In this document: positions 47,121 through 57,582 of the stretch, piece by piece
Numbering within the stretch: the first letter of the stretch is position 1
Layout of the letters: each line of letters starts with the position of its first letter
Assembly: GCF_000346465.2 (NCBI RefSeq)
Contig: NC_034009.1
Coordinates: 46,617,657-46,681,656, forward strand
Origin: Prunus persica
Taxonomy: Eukaryota > Streptophyta > Magnoliopsida > Rosales > Rosaceae
DNA: 64,000 nucleotides
Direction: 5' to 3'
Program-made: the position numbers and the translations under genes
The notes under the pieces: generated by a model
Databases searched by the model: none
Told to the model about the DNA's origin: nothing
Seen by the model: the letters and a program-made list of their open reading frames with translations, nothing else

Positions 47121-49142
47121 TCAGCGCCTTTGGGTTTTTCCAATTGATCGTTTTCCAGAGAACAAGTGCTTTGGTTTTAAAGTGGGAATCACTCTATCTG
47201 CCTCTCCGCAGCGAGCATCCTTGTTTCTCTTCTTAACAGATTTTTTGGCCTTTCTTAGCGCCTGGGACTTTTGAGAAGAGTCCTTGAAGCCCTCACCAGG
47301 GACAACTTCACTTGGAGGCCTTGATCTTGACCTCGAACGGGATCTAGAAATCATTCGCAGCTTCTTGTTGGGTGTATCCACATCCATATCCATGGCATCC
47401 CCAAAGCCAGGATCACCCCTGTCAACTGATCTCTCCCTCTTCCGGCCCCTCCTAGGGACAGATCTGCTGCGGGCTCGGTTAATTGCCATTCTAGCATCAA
47501 GCCCCAAATCTGATAGCTGCCTCCCCATTCTCTTTGACGTGAACTTCCTGTCCTTGTCAAATTTCCTTGGTACAGTTGGTCTACTCTCAGCCGTACTTTT
47601 CTTCATCCTATGTTGTTGAATGAGCAAGCTTTTCTTTTTCCTTATCTCGACCAATGTCTTTTGCTCTTCTGGAGTCAATTCCATGTCATCCATCTCAAAC
47701 TCATCATCGCCCTCCTCTGCCTCTCGTTTCAACTCCTCAAGCCTATGCACAATGTCAGGATCAACAAAGTCATACACATTGTGCCCATCAAGAATTTCTG
47801 GCATGACATCCTCTTTCCATTCATCATTAGCTAAGATATAATTCTTCTTCAAATTAGCAGAGTACACACCTGCACCACCATTCTCATTCTCCAAATCCTT
47901 TTCCGTGTTTCTCTTTTCCTTGTCCCCTGCTTGCTTGGCCTTAGCTTCTGGAACTGATTGAGGTATACATGGAGGCCTTTCCTTCTGGTCACGTGGCTGT
48001 GGCATTGCAACATGAAAACGATTTACGAAGTCATTTATCTTTTGGGATTTCATCTTCAAATCCACTCTCTGATTCAATAACCTCTCACAAGCTGTATTCT
48101 TTACAGAAATCACCCCATCCTCAGTCAAAGTGCTCATGGTTAAGAGTACCCCCTCATCACTTGTAGCCTCACCTCCTAGACCAATCACTGTCTTCATTGC
48201 TTCAGATTTCATCTCCATAACCAACTTCATGTCTTCCTCAGATATACCCTCCAATGGCTGCAAATCAGTCTTGTTGCAGACTATTATCAATGGTTTGTTC
48301 ATAAATAGAGATTTAATGCTGTGAAACAGAGCTGCCTGCTGGGCAATGCTGTACCCACAAGACCCCGAGATGTCCAAGAAGAACAACACAGCAGCAGCTC
48401 TCAAATGCGCCAACGCTGTGATGCTGCACATCTCAATAATGTTACGATCTTCAAATGGTCGGTCCAAAATCCCTGGTGTATCAATTACCTGGTACCTCAA
48501 GAATTTGTAATCTGTTTGTCCCACAAAGAGTGACTTTGTGGTAAAAGCATACGGCTGGACATCCACATCAGCCCTAGTGATCTTGTTAATGAATGAGCTC
48601 TTTCCAACATTCGGATAGCCACAAATCAGTATAGTATGGATATTTGGGTCAATTGAAGGTAGTCTTGATATGTGTTGCCTAATCTGTTCTAGGTAAGCTA
48701 AACTAGGGCCAATCCTCTTTACAACCGTGCACATGCGACCAAGAGCAGCAACCTTGAGACACTTACAGCGGTAAAGTGAATCACCATACTTCAACAATTT
48801 CATATAATCATTAGAAATCTTTCCAATAAGGTTCCTTGCAGTATTGACTTGACCAAGTGCAAGCTTGTAGTGGTCTTTGTTGTAGAGAACATGAAGGAGG
48901 TCACCATAGAATGGGTGCACATCATCCAACCTGGGAAACCCATCAATGATTGTAGAGAGCTTCTCATGAAAATTCTGTTCGGTACATTTGACTTTTCGCA
49001 TATAGAACTTCCGGAGGCTGGAAATGGCAGAACCCTTGTGGACTACGGTTGGGGTCTGTCGCTGGGTGCGAGATAGGATAATGTCAATGAAGTCCTTCCT
49101 ATTTGGTACCACAGGCATCTTCTTGAAATTATATTGCACCAT
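47121..49142 (-). CDS. NOG1: Nucleolar GTP-binding protein 1 (NOG1)
   Basis: NOG1 is a GTPase of pre-60S ribosomal particles in nucleolus and nucleoplasm. The 673-residue reading frame has no intron and starts MVQYNFKKMPVVP, the conserved N-terminus of the family. The N-terminal helical domain is followed by an Obg/DRG-type G domain: G1 GYPNVGKS (175-182), G3 DTPG (221-224), G4 NKTD (290-293). The C-terminal part is acidic then strongly basic, with SRSRSRSR-type and KKSVKKRNK nuclear/nucleolar targeting-like stretches. Length fits the family (about 650-690). A leader intron is likely: acceptor at 49167 and donor next to 50120 ('gttgtaag|gtaaat' on the minus strand), so the coding sequence lies wholly in the second exon. 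Its promoter side borders a hAT-like element. Confidence 0.95.
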   Translation of the reverse strand: MVQYNFKKMPVVPNRKDFIDIILSRTQRQTPTVVHKGSAISSLRKFYMRKVKCTEQNFHEKLSTIIDGFPRLDDVHPFYGDLLHVLYNKDHYKLALGQVNTARNLIGKISNDYMKLLKYGDSLYRCKCLKVAALGRMCTVVKRIGPSLAYLEQIRQHISRLPSIDPNIHTILICGYPNVGKSSFINKITRADVDVQPYAFTTKSLFVGQTDYKFLRYQVIDTPGILDRPFEDRNIIEMCSITALAHLRAAAVLFFLDISGSCGYSIAQQAALFHSIKSLFMNKPLIIVCNKTDLQPLEGISEEDMKLVMEMKSEAMKTVIGLGGEATSDEGVLLTMSTLTEDGVISVKNTACERLLNQRVDLKMKSQKINDFVNRFHVAMPQPRDQKERPPCIPQSVPEAKAKQAGDKEKRNTEKDLENENGGAGVYSANLKKNYILANDEWKEDVMPEILDGHNVYDFVDPDIVHRLEELKREAEEGDDEFEMDDMELTPEEQKTLVEIRKKKSLLIQQHRMKKSTAESRPTVPRKFDKDRKFTSKRMGRQLSDLGLDARMAINRARSRSVPRRGRKRERSVDRGDPGFGDAMDMDVDTPNKKLRMISRSRSRSRSRPPSEVVPGEGFKDSSQKSQALRKAKKSVKKRNKDARCGEADRVIPTLKPKHLFSGKRSIGKTQRR

Positions 49143-49166
49143 GTTTACTTATATTAGTCTGTCTGT

Positions 49167-50119
49167 CTACACAAAAACAGAATCAAGTTAACATCTACCA
49201 TTTATCTTTGGACTGAAACATGAAGGTACCATAAAATACACTAAAAGTACCAAACCCAAGTACCCAAACAAACTCAAACATAATTCAACATTAAAACATC
49301 TAGTATCTTCATTCACTACTTAAAAAAACACAATTCACTTGTCAACCAAAAATTGTATTAGCTGCACCAACTGTAACACCACAGACAAAAATGAATAGAT
49401 CATCAAGACTAGAGTCTTTCTGCTTTAAAAATATTTGAGGACAGGATATAGGAGCCAACAACCCTTAACTTCAATAACGCATTTGGAAATACCTACGAGA
49501 AGGTGCCATACAAAACTACAAAATTACCATTAGCATGGAATCTATAAGCAGCAACAACTAAACAGTCAATCCTACACAGAATATTCAACAATCAATTTCT
49601 TCACAAAACTCAATCTCATGATGAAAAAGAAAAACGAATTACTGTAACCAGCAATCCCACACAATTGTTGATGACACGCGAAAATAAGATGCAAACTGGA
49701 TTAATTATCAATAGAAAAAAAAAACAATTTAAACAAATAATTGTTGAGTTGCTTAATTAGAGAGGTGTTCCAATGATTAGCTGAGATTTTTGTTAGTCTC
49801 GGAATCACATATACAGCTAAAGTCAATTAAGTATTCACATGTGTGATGATATATTTATGAGTCTTTGAGTGAAACAAGAAGAAATCTGAACAAAAGTTGT
49901 GTGTTTAAATGGACTAAATACAGAGCCACCAAGCCCAGCAAAAAGCAAGCTGCAACCAAATTGAAAACTGAAAATGAAACACAGAATCCTAAGTTACAAG
50001 AAATTTGCCTCAACTTCGCTGGAACCTTCCACTTCCGAAATCACCATAACCAAGGAGGACAAAGACTTGGCAGGCGACGATAATCAGAAGAAAAAAATGC
50101 TAACAAAATGAAGATTTAC
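49167..50119 (-). other. Probable 5' UTR intron of NOG1
   Basis: On the minus strand a donor 'aag|gtaaatctt' at 50119 and an acceptor 'tttttgtgtag|acag' at 49167 bound a T/A-rich stretch with no coding signal. Leader introns of about 1 kb are common in plant housekeeping genes. Splicing is inferred, not shown. Confidence 0.55.
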
Positions 50120-50260
50120 CTTACAACTTTGGAGAGAGCGTCGGAATAGAGTGCATGAAAATTCAGAGACTCAAAAGAGGAGCGGCAGCACTGAGGCGTG
50201 TAAAAGGTTTTCGACGTGACAATCATACGTAACGTGGTGTAATATGTATATTTATTTATT

Positions 50261-50365
50261 AGGGCTCGTCAATAGTTGGGGCCAGGCCGGGCATTTTCAG
50301 ACTTGAGGAAATAAACGGCGGGGGTCGAGCCGGCCCATGGGCTAGGCTTTCACGGGCCTAAATGG
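50261..50365. mobile_element. hAT-like element copy B, left end
   Basis: Starts 'agggctcgtcaatagttggg', nearly identical to the right end of copy A read in reverse ('agggctcgtcaatgggccgg'), and continues with GGCC-rich subterminal sequence, including 'cggcccatgggct' at about 50331-50343. The matching other end lies at about 52440-52616. It begins within roughly 100 bp of the presumed NOG1 transcription start. Confidence 0.5.
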
Positions 50366-50430
50366 TAAAATTATAACTCAGAAGTAGCAGTGGAAGAAGA
50401 ATATAGCTATGCCTTTTTCAAGCCTTGCAT

Positions 50431-50528
50431 AGAGAAATTTCTCATAATAAGGACAACTATAGAACCAGGAGCTTGGCTCAGAGAAATTTATCATAATAAG
50501 GACAACTGTAGCACCAGGAGCTTGGCTC
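50431..50528. repeat. Two tandem copies of a 49-bp unit
   Basis: The unit 'agagaaatttctcataataa...ggagcttggctc' is repeated at 50480 as 'agagaaatttatcataataa...ggagcttggctc' with few differences. It lies inside hAT-like copy B. Confidence 0.85.
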
Positions 50529-50716
50529 AAAGTAGTTGAAGTTACAATTGAAGTTTGCACATTTTAACCCACATCAGACATTACACTCTTCTATAGATAT
50601 CAAATAACATAAACAATAAAGTTTGTAAAGTTAAAAGTTTTGAGTCAATGGTTAATTGATCAATGCCCATCATCTTTAACCATTCACAAATTGCAAATAA
50701 TTTAAACCTAGAGTTC

Positions 50717-51955
50717 TGATAGATTCATATTTTGCATATATAATCTATCTTTATTTGCATTGTTTTCATGTGAAATTGGTTAGTTTAATGCGTTTGGTGA
50801 AGATTTTGTAGGAAATCATACCTAGCAAGGCTTTGGAGCAAATTGTGGGTATCGGCTGGACCCTTGAGAATACTTTCCTATTTTCCCTTTAAAACCCCAA
50901 AGCAAATTCCCTCTTTGACTAAGCCGCATGTTACTTCCTTTTGAGAATAGGTCTTAGTTTTTCTAATATTCCTATTTTTCCTTTCCTTCCTAAATAAATA
51001 TTATCTTCCTTATTTTTGGAGGAGTCCCTTGGCCTATAAATACAAAGCGTTAACCTAATAGCCAGGGCATCTTTTTCCACCATCGTCTTCTCTACCATAT
51101 TTTTCCACCAACTTTCATTCAACCAGAGAAATATCAGAGGAAGCCAAGAATTTGCTGCTGCATTATTTGAGGAGCTTTTGAAGGTGTTCCTGTGAAGATT
51201 CTGAAGATCAAGTCCATCGGCCAAATTGGTTTTATGACAATAATTCTCTTGTTTATATTTTCTTCTGTCATGAACTAATTTCCCTTGCTAGGGCTACGAT
51301 GTAGCCTAACCTTGAATACTTAATTTCTATCGTTATATTAATTTCTGATTATTATCTCATGTTGAGTATTTGTTACTGTTCTTAATGATTTAAATATCTA
51401 GCTAATATTTAATTGATGATCCAAGCGGAGACCGAGAGGAGATGTTTGGTGTTTGCTTCTTGTAACAAATACCATGACTTGAATGAGTGCCCGAGAGGGA
51501 CTAACATGACTCATGCAGTTTTCTTGTAGGTTCTCATAGAACTTAATTGGTTTTTGGTTTTCTAAATCCGTTGCTCGAGAGAGAATTGGTTGTTAATTGA
51601 GAATACTTTTGGTTGAGCCCGAGAGGGGATATCGAATGAATTAGGAGAAACCAACTGTCAACATGGATAGTAATTAGGGTTAATTGGCTATAAGAATTAA
51701 GTAGAATTGGTTATGGTGAAGTCGGATGCTCTAGTGTCTCATCATCTTAATTTTCTATTGTTAATTAAATTGTTATTTTTCATAATTGTTTTAGTTTTCT
51801 TAAAATTAATCAATCTTCTTAATCAACTGTTCAAATAAACTTATGCATTAATCATAATTGGTAGTTAATAGGAAATTACAGTCTTCGTGGGAACGACACT
51901 CTACTTATTCCTATATTACTTGTATGGATTGTGCGCTTGCAATAATTTCACAACA
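50717..51955 (+). mobile_element. Solo LTR (1239 bp) with 5-bp target-site duplication
   Basis: The segment begins 'tgatagattc' and ends 'tttcacaaca', TG...CA as in LTRs, and is flanked by 'agttc' at 50712-50716 and 51956-51960. A TATA box 'tataaata' lies at 51035-51042. The 3' end has the phrase 'cttcgtgggaacgacactct', common at Ty3-gypsy LTR ends. No internal sequence, PBS or PPT is adjacent, so this is a solo LTR left by recombination between two LTRs. It is nested in hAT-like copy B. Confidence 0.75.
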
Positions 51956-52232
51956 AGTTCATAATAGTAGCAAAGCAACTGGACTTTACCAAGCGTGTTT
52001 CTGTGCCTGATGGATAGGTCGAGTGAGAGCAGCTAGGTCTTAGAGATTGAGTGAGACCGGCTATGTTATATGAGCGTGTTTCCATGCCTAATGGCAAATG
52101 CCTTTTTTTTTTAATCGAGCTATTAGGCTTGGAACGGGACTTTACTAAACCAACAGCTCTAAAACGAGTTGTTACTAGCCTTAATCCCAATCCCAGTTAT
52201 ATTTATATATTATAATATGATATATATATATA

Positions 52233-52414
52233 TAGTCCTGATCTCTTGGACCACAAGAGTCCAAGAGATTGTGGTCACTCACCGTTGGATATTAATCTAA
52301 TGGTTCAAAAAAGTTTCTTAAAAGGAGTTCAAGATTGAGTGAACCGTTGAATTTACATTCAGCGGTGAGTGACCACAAATCTCTTGGACTCCTGTGGTCC
52401 AAGAGATCGGAACT

Positions 52415-52415
<1 letters not shown>
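52233..52415. mobile_element. 183-bp MITE with ~50-bp TIRs, flanked by TA
   Basis: The left end (tagtcctgatctcttggacc...) is the inverse of the right end (reverse complement 'cagttccgatctcttggacc'...), and the match extends to 'ggtcactcaccg'. Only about 80 bp lie between the repeats. TA dinucleotides flank both ends within TATA runs, which fits a Tc1/mariner-type insertion. The end sequence CAGT is shared with the MITE at 62627. Confidence 0.8.
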
Positions 52416-52439
<24 letters not shown>

Positions 52440-52446
<7 letters not shown>

Positions 52447-52616
52447 GGACTTGTTGGCTGGGCTTTCATGGGCTCGAAAGGGCTATACCTATGGGCCGAG
52501 CTGGGCTTTAAGCACACAACCCAAGCTCAGCCCACTAAACAACGGGACGGGACGACCCATGACCTATACACGGGTCCACATCGGCCCATGGACTCGCAAG
52601 CCAAATGCCGACCCCT
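52440..52616. mobile_element. hAT-like element copy B, right end
   Basis: GGGC-rich sequence ending 'ccgacccct'. Its reverse complement, 'aggggtcggcatttggcttg', aligns with the left end of copy A ('agggtagacctcatcatttg') and both then share 'ggccgatg'. With the left end at 50261, removing the solo LTR and MITE leaves about 927 bp, nearly the 931 bp of copy A. Confidence 0.5.
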
Positions 52617-53359
52617 ACTTGCACTTATGTCGAGTTTCGTTTTGGTCATCTACTCTTTTTTTCACGCCAATTATCCTCTAATTTCCTATTTTGTGTCAAA
52701 TTCATCCTACCGTCATATTACATCAATTTAAATACTAAAATCGTAAATTTGAACTAAAATATTCAAAAAGTAATTAAAGATTAAAATAAAATGTCTTTAA
52801 AAAATGAAAACTGAAAAAATTAAAAGAAAAAAATTTGAAGCCTAAACCCTAAGCCCTATCGAGAAGCACAACTAAATTTATACAAAAATATGAAAGTGCT
52901 CTACATGTATAGCCAAATTCATGATGTCCATTGACGTGAGATTCTAGTATGGTGAATGTTAAGACTTTGGATGTCAAAGTCTAGAGCCACGATGGATGTG
53001 CTCTAGGGAGCAGTGGCAAGGGTGAAACACGTCGCCTAAGTGGCGTTGGTATGACACATACATACCCACAATACTCTGGTGCCTGAGTTAGAAGAGATTT
53101 TTGAGTGTGTTTGGGCAGAGTGATGAGACATTTGGTCTTGCCCAAGTAGCAGATTAGACGTCTCCAATTTGTCCAAACTGGCCGATCAAATCCAATTCAA
53201 TTCAATTTTATTTTGATTATTTGACAATTACTTTACTAATTTTTGAAACCGACATGATTGAATTGGATGACGGATTTGCTTGTGAGAATCCAATCCAATG
53301 CAGTTAGTTTCATTCTTATTTTGCTTGTGTAAGTATTTATAAAAGGAAAAGACGAGGGC
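52617..53359. other. Intergenic, nothing recognised
   Basis: AT-rich sequence without exon-like signal, terminal repeats or obvious gene remnants. Confidence 0.3.
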
Positions 53360-53520
53360 CTTTTATTCAAAACGCCCAAGTGGACTTATTCACTAACCGA
53401 AAAAGAAAAGACGATAAAATATGAGGGGATGAGAGGCAATGACGCTTCTTCCTCCTCCTCCCCTTATGGAGTTTTCCTTTAAGACTTATAGGGGAAGAGA
53501 AAGTCTAGGATTTTTTTTTC
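53360..53520. repeat. Dispersed repeat shared with 30140-30300
   Basis: The phrase 'ggcaatgacgcttcttcct' is identical in both places, and the flanks agree in order ('tttattcaa..c.cc..agtggactta..cactaac', then 'gagttttcc/gagtttttcct', then 'gacttata/gacttaca..ggga.aga'). It is a diverged dispersed repeat of about 160 bp; no coding content. Confidence 0.6.
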
Positions 53521-53597
53521 CAAAGTAATCCAATCTCTTAGCCAAGAATTTGTAATTTTTATCTAAAGGCCCTCCCATTTGAGAGAAAAAAAAAAGG

Positions 53598-54588
53598 GGG
53601 TTTCTAGGTTGAATGGTCCCTAAATTTTTACTCAATTCGCATTTTGGTCCCTCAATTTTCAAAATAGTTCTTTTGGTCCTTTAACTTCAATTTCGTTAGG
53701 ACAAATGGTCACATCGTCAATTTTGTCAAATTTTTAGTTACATTTAGGGTAAATGGGTCTTTTCATGTTGGTTTTATTTCTCTCCATTGTGAAACTCGCC
53801 TTTGCTCTGAAATTTGTTCAAAAGGTATTTCTGATATGCCTTGTAATGAACAAGTGAATGTTGAGACTGAAGCTCAAGGGCTAGGATAGATTTCTGATGA
53901 TGGGGCATGTTCTAATGCTTTATATTCTGATGGGAACACCTCAAATGATGAGAATAACAGTAGCTATGTGACAAAAAAACAGAGGATTCGCCTACCAACG
54001 TTCAAGAAATATAGGAGAGCTACTGACCTTAAAAATTCAGAGTTTCATTTTGAGGATGCAATTTGCAAATCGAGATCACTTGAGGTCAATGAGTTAAGAA
54101 TAGAAATAACCAAACTTTTCAGATTCCATAAGCCATTTTCATAACTAATAACATTTCAAGATTGCATAAGTAATTTATAGAATTACATTAGCTCCAAAGT
54201 TTTCACTGCGCTTGCTCCCATACACTTTCCAGACATGTTCAACGCTATTATCATCATCAACATCACAATGACCATAAATAAAACACAAATGTCCACACTC
54301 ATCCTACATTATCTTTGTGGATACCTCATTATATTGTCTTCCAATAAAAGTATTGGCAAGAGGTTGCAACTGATTTTAATGGGAAGGAGAGTTTCACAAT
54401 GGGGAGAAATAAAACTAACATGAAAAGACTCTTTTACTCATAAATTTAATGAAAAAATTAACATAACTAAATTGTGAGACCATTTGTCATAACAAAATTA
54501 AAATTAAAGGACTAAGAGAACAATTTTAAAAATTAAAGGACAAAAATGCGAACCGGTCAGAGTTTAGTACCATTCAACCTAAAAACCC
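53598..54588. mobile_element. Mutator-like element with ~200-bp TIRs and a MuDR transposase relic
   Basis: The left end 'gggtttctaggttgaatggt' is matched by the reverse complement of the right end 'gggtttttaggttgaatggt', and the match continues for about 200 bp to 'ttttatttctctccattgtg'/'ttttatttctccccattgtg'. The interior (about 53800-54120, plus strand) reads LPTFKKYRRATDLKNSEFHF, which resembles the MuDR plant N-terminal DNA-binding domain, with at least one in-frame stop (near 53886). The 9-bp duplication is not clear because the flanks are A-rich. The element ends about 30 bp before the CBF5 telo-box. Confidence 0.7.
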
Positions 54589-54616
54589 AAAAATAAAATA
54601 GCAGGGTTAATTGCAT

Positions 54617-54624
54617 AACCCTAA
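54617..54624 (+). promoter_or_regulatory. Telo-box in the CBF5 promoter
   Basis: 'aaccctaa' (core of the plant telo-box AAACCCTAA) lies about 540 bp before the start codon and about 145 bp before the end of the likely first leader exon. Telo-boxes are enriched in promoters and leaders of plant ribosome-biogenesis genes, which fits CBF5. Confidence 0.55.
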
Positions 54625-54763
54625 CTCCCGCCATTCTCTCCCCTCGCCTCTCTTCTCTCTCTTATTAAAGCCCCTACCCGTCAGGCGACATATTTCTTCT
54701 CTTCCTCGACGCCGCCGCACATCTGGCTCTCCATCTCTGCCGCCGCCGAACCATTCCGATTAG

Positions 54764-55160
54764 GTGCTTTTAAGTAAAAAGTGTTGATTTTCTACTTGCC
54801 CTCTTTTGGGTTTTCTGTTATGAATACCTGAAGTGATTTTTATGTGAAAGTCTCTTCTTTTGTCTTTAGAAGCTGATAGGGTTCCTAACATTTCACTGCA
54901 CCTGAAACTAGTTTATTTGTAAAACCCCTGCTATTTTGTGTTAATCTTTGGACTGGGAACGTAATGATGATGCTTTGTTTTGGAAAGTCAATATCCCCAA
55001 GCATATAATGATTAATGAAGCTTTTTTTTGTTTGACAATGGAAAAATCAGAGCGATTATTTGCTCTTATATATTGCCCATAATAAAATTTGTATTTGATG
55101 TTGGGTTTTACCTGCTGTTCTAGTTTTTCTTTTTTCATTTGTGTTCTGTTTAATGTGCAG
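54764..55160 (+). other. Probable 5' UTR intron of CBF5
   Basis: Donor 'gattag|gtgctttt' and acceptor 'taatgtgcag|gaaatgg' bound a T-rich stretch without coding. The acceptor sits three bases before the chosen start codon. Confidence 0.6.
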
Positions 55161-55163
55161 GAA

Positions 55164-56939
55164 ATGGCTTCGTCTGATGATGATCGAGCCCCAGTGAAGG
55201 CTGTGGCGAAAGGGGCGGATATAGAGAAGAAGAAGAAGAAGAAAAAGCATAGAGATAAAGACAATGATTTGGACAAAAACTTCATGATTAAGCCCCAGAG
55301 CTCGACTCCCTCCATGGACACCTCTCAGTGGCCTATCCTTCTCAAAAACTATGACCGCCTCAATGTTCGAACTGGACACTACACCCCTCTTCCCTCCGGG
55401 TATTCGCCCCTTAAGCGCCCTCTTGCCGAGTACATCCGATATGGTGTTATCAATCTTGACAAGCCCGCCAACCCCTCTTCGCACGAGGTTGTCGCTTGGA
55501 TTAAACGCATCCTTCGCGTAGAGAAAACTGGCCACAGTGGTACTCTGGATCCTAAGGTTACGGGTAATCTCATTGTCTGCATTGACCGAGCCACGCGACT
55601 TGTCAAGTCCCAGCAGGGTGCAGGGAAAGAGTATGTCTGTGTTGCACGCTTGCATTCAGCCGTGCCTGATGTTGCCAAGGTGGCTCGTGCCCTTGAAGCC
55701 CTCACTGGGGCTGTCTTTCAGAAGCCGCCTTTGATATCAGCAGTCAAGAGGCAGCTTAGGATTAGGACTATATATGAAAGCAAGCTTCTTGAGTTTGATG
55801 CAGATAAGCATTTGGTCATTTTCTGGATTTCTTGCGAGGCAGGAACCTATGTGCGTACACTCTGTGTCCATTTGGGTTTGCTTCTTGGTGTGGGAGGGCA
55901 TATGCAGGAGCTAAGGAGGGTCAGGTCTGGGATTATGGGCGAGAAAGACAACATGGTTACCATGCACGATGTCATGGATGCTCAATGGGTGTACGATAAT
56001 TACAGGGATGAGAGTTATTTGAGGAGGGTCATTATGCCTCTTGAGGTGCTCTTGACCAGTTATAAGAGATTGGTTGTCAAGGACTCAGCAGTGAATGCCA
56101 TCTGCTATGGTGCCAAGTTAATGATTCCAGGGCTGCTCAGGTTTGAGAATGATATTGAGGTTGGAGAGGAAGTTGTGCTTATGAGTACCAAAGGAGAAGC
56201 AATTGCATTGGGAATTGCTGAGATGACCACTGCTGTGATGGCAACTTGTGATCATGGTGTGGTGGCAAAGATTAAGAGGGTGGTGATGGATCGGGATACT
56301 TACCCAAGGAAGTGGGGATTGGGACCAAGGGCGTCCAAGAAGAAGAAGTTAATTGCAGAAGGGAAATTGGATAGGCACGGGAAGCCTACTGAGAGTACCC
56401 CTCAAGAATGGATCAGGAATGTGGTTTTACCTACAGGTGGGGATTTTATTGTTGCAGGCACTGCTGCTGCGCTCTGCACTGAACCTGCCGTGGCAGAGAA
56501 GGAGAAGGAGAAGGAGAAGGAGAAGGAGAAGGAGAAGAAAAAGGACAACAACAAGGATGAAGAGGAAGCTAAGGAGGGGTGTAAACGAAAACTAGAGGAA
56601 AGGGCAGAGAGCCCTGTTCCTGTTCCTGCTAAGAAAAGCAAAAGTGAAGAAGTTGAGAAGTCAGAAAAGAAAAAGAAGAAGAAAAAGGACAAAGAGAATG
56701 GTGTTTTGGAAGCTTCCTATGTGGAGAAGTCAGAGAAGAAGGTGAAGAAGGAACACAAAGATAAAGTTGAAGCTGGTTCACCTGAAACGGAAAAGTCTGA
56801 GAAGAAAAAGAAGAAGAAAAACAAAGAGGCCGAGAACAATGGTGCTGCGACTCCCACTGCCGCTGATGACGAGGCTGATAAGAGTGAGAAAAAAAAGAAG
56901 AAAAAAAGAAAGGATAAAGCAGATGCAGAAGAGGATTAG
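55164..56939 (+). CDS. CBF5: Dyskerin/CBF5 (NAP57), H/ACA snoRNP pseudouridine synthase
   Basis: The catalytic subunit of H/ACA snoRNPs isomerises uridine to pseudouridine in rRNA and snRNA, in nucleolus and Cajal bodies. The 591-residue frame has no intron in the coding part. It has a Lys-rich N-terminus, the dyskerin-like region (about 45-105), a TruB catalytic domain with [11 protein letters not shown] carrying the catalytic Asp (D129), and a PUA domain (about 296-370, [21 protein letters not shown]). Next comes the conserved [13 protein letters not shown], then a long [10 protein letters not shown] tail from about residue 440 typical of plant and animal dyskerins. The start is the Met just after the leader intron acceptor; the frame is open further upstream but that part is intronic. 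A hexanucleotide repeat (GAGAAG-type) at about 56497-56540 encodes the EKEKEK tract and may vary in length. Confidence 0.96.
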   Translation: MASSDDDRAPVKAVAKGADIEKKKKKKKHRDKDNDLDKNFMIKPQSSTPSMDTSQWPILLKNYDRLNVRTGHYTPLPSGYSPLKRPLAEYIRYGVINLDKPANPSSHEVVAWIKRILRVEKTGHSGTLDPKVTGNLIVCIDRATRLVKSQQGAGKEYVCVARLHSAVPDVAKVARALEALTGAVFQKPPLISAVKRQLRIRTIYESKLLEFDADKHLVIFWISCEAGTYVRTLCVHLGLLLGVGGHMQELRRVRSGIMGEKDNMVTMHDVMDAQWVYDNYRDESYLRRVIMPLEVLLTSYKRLVVKDSAVNAICYGAKLMIPGLLRFENDIEVGEEVVLMSTKGEAIALGIAEMTTAVMATCDHGVVAKIKRVVMDRDTYPRKWGLGPRASKKKKLIAEGKLDRHGKPTESTPQEWIRNVVLPTGGDFIVAGTAAALCTEPAVAEKEKEKEKEKEKEKKKDNNKDEEEAKEGCKRKLEERAESPVPVPAKKSKSEEVEKSEKKKKKKKDKENGVLEASYVEKSEKKVKKEHKDKVEAGSPETEKSEKKKKKKNKEAENNGAATPTAADDEADKSEKKKKKKRKDKADAEED

Positions 56940-57582
56940 GAAGGATTTAGGATTCGGATCTTTAAATGGCAGAACTAGTTTTGAATGTATGCCTTCTTTT
57001 AATTCCATCTACAATGAGAATTTTCGTATGACTTTAAATTTTCTTATCTTATATAAGTAAGTTTAATGGACTTGTTTCAGGGCGAACTAGTTTTTTTTTC
57101 CGTAGTTTAGCCCTGTATTGCAGGCTGTTTTCTTCTTGGTCGTCTGAGTAATTTCAATTCACCATTTTCCCTTTTTTTGTCTTTTTTTTCTTCCCTCAAA
57201 CGTATGAATGAAAATGCACTTCGCTTGCTGTACGGTTTCCTTAAGTCTCAACCATTCAGTGATGCTGTTGAGTTCAACCTTCTGGTTTGTATCTCTGTCT
57301 CTGTGCATATAAATTATTTATACGAGTTTAGAATTCAAGCAAACGCTAACCCATCATCGATGCAAATCGGTGGACATAATATTTTGGGCTCATGGTTGTT
57401 TCAAAGACGGACTTGGTTTTTTATTTATTTATTTGTTTGTTTGCGTTTGGGCTAAAACCTTTACAAAGAAACCATTGTTTGCATACCCTAAACCCTAATA
57501 ACTACTGTTTTGGTTCCTCTTAAAAACAGAAGGAAGATTTGTGGAGGAAAGGGAGAAAAAGGGTTGTCTCTGTGATCTTAAA
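56940..57582. other. CBF5 3' UTR and RGTA promoter
   Basis: T-rich sequence between two plus-strand genes. A telo-box-like 'aaaccctaa' lies at 57490-57498, about 85 bp before the RGTA start codon. No gene seen. Confidence 0.4.

Noticed and set aside
47284..48533. Several plus-strand frames over 60 codons
   Set aside because: They lie antisense inside the NOG1 coding region and are shadows of it.
55089..55163. Longer N-terminus for CBF5
   Set aside because: The upstream open frame is T-rich intron sequence ending in a clear acceptor three bases before the Met of MASSDDD, where the family start is expected.
55056..55705. Minus-strand frames over CBF5
   Set aside because: Antisense shadows of the CBF5 coding sequence with no family match.
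56497..56540. A foreign insertion in the CBF5 tail
   Set aside because: It is a purine hexanucleotide repeat encoding EKEKEK, within the normal lysine-rich tail of dyskerins.
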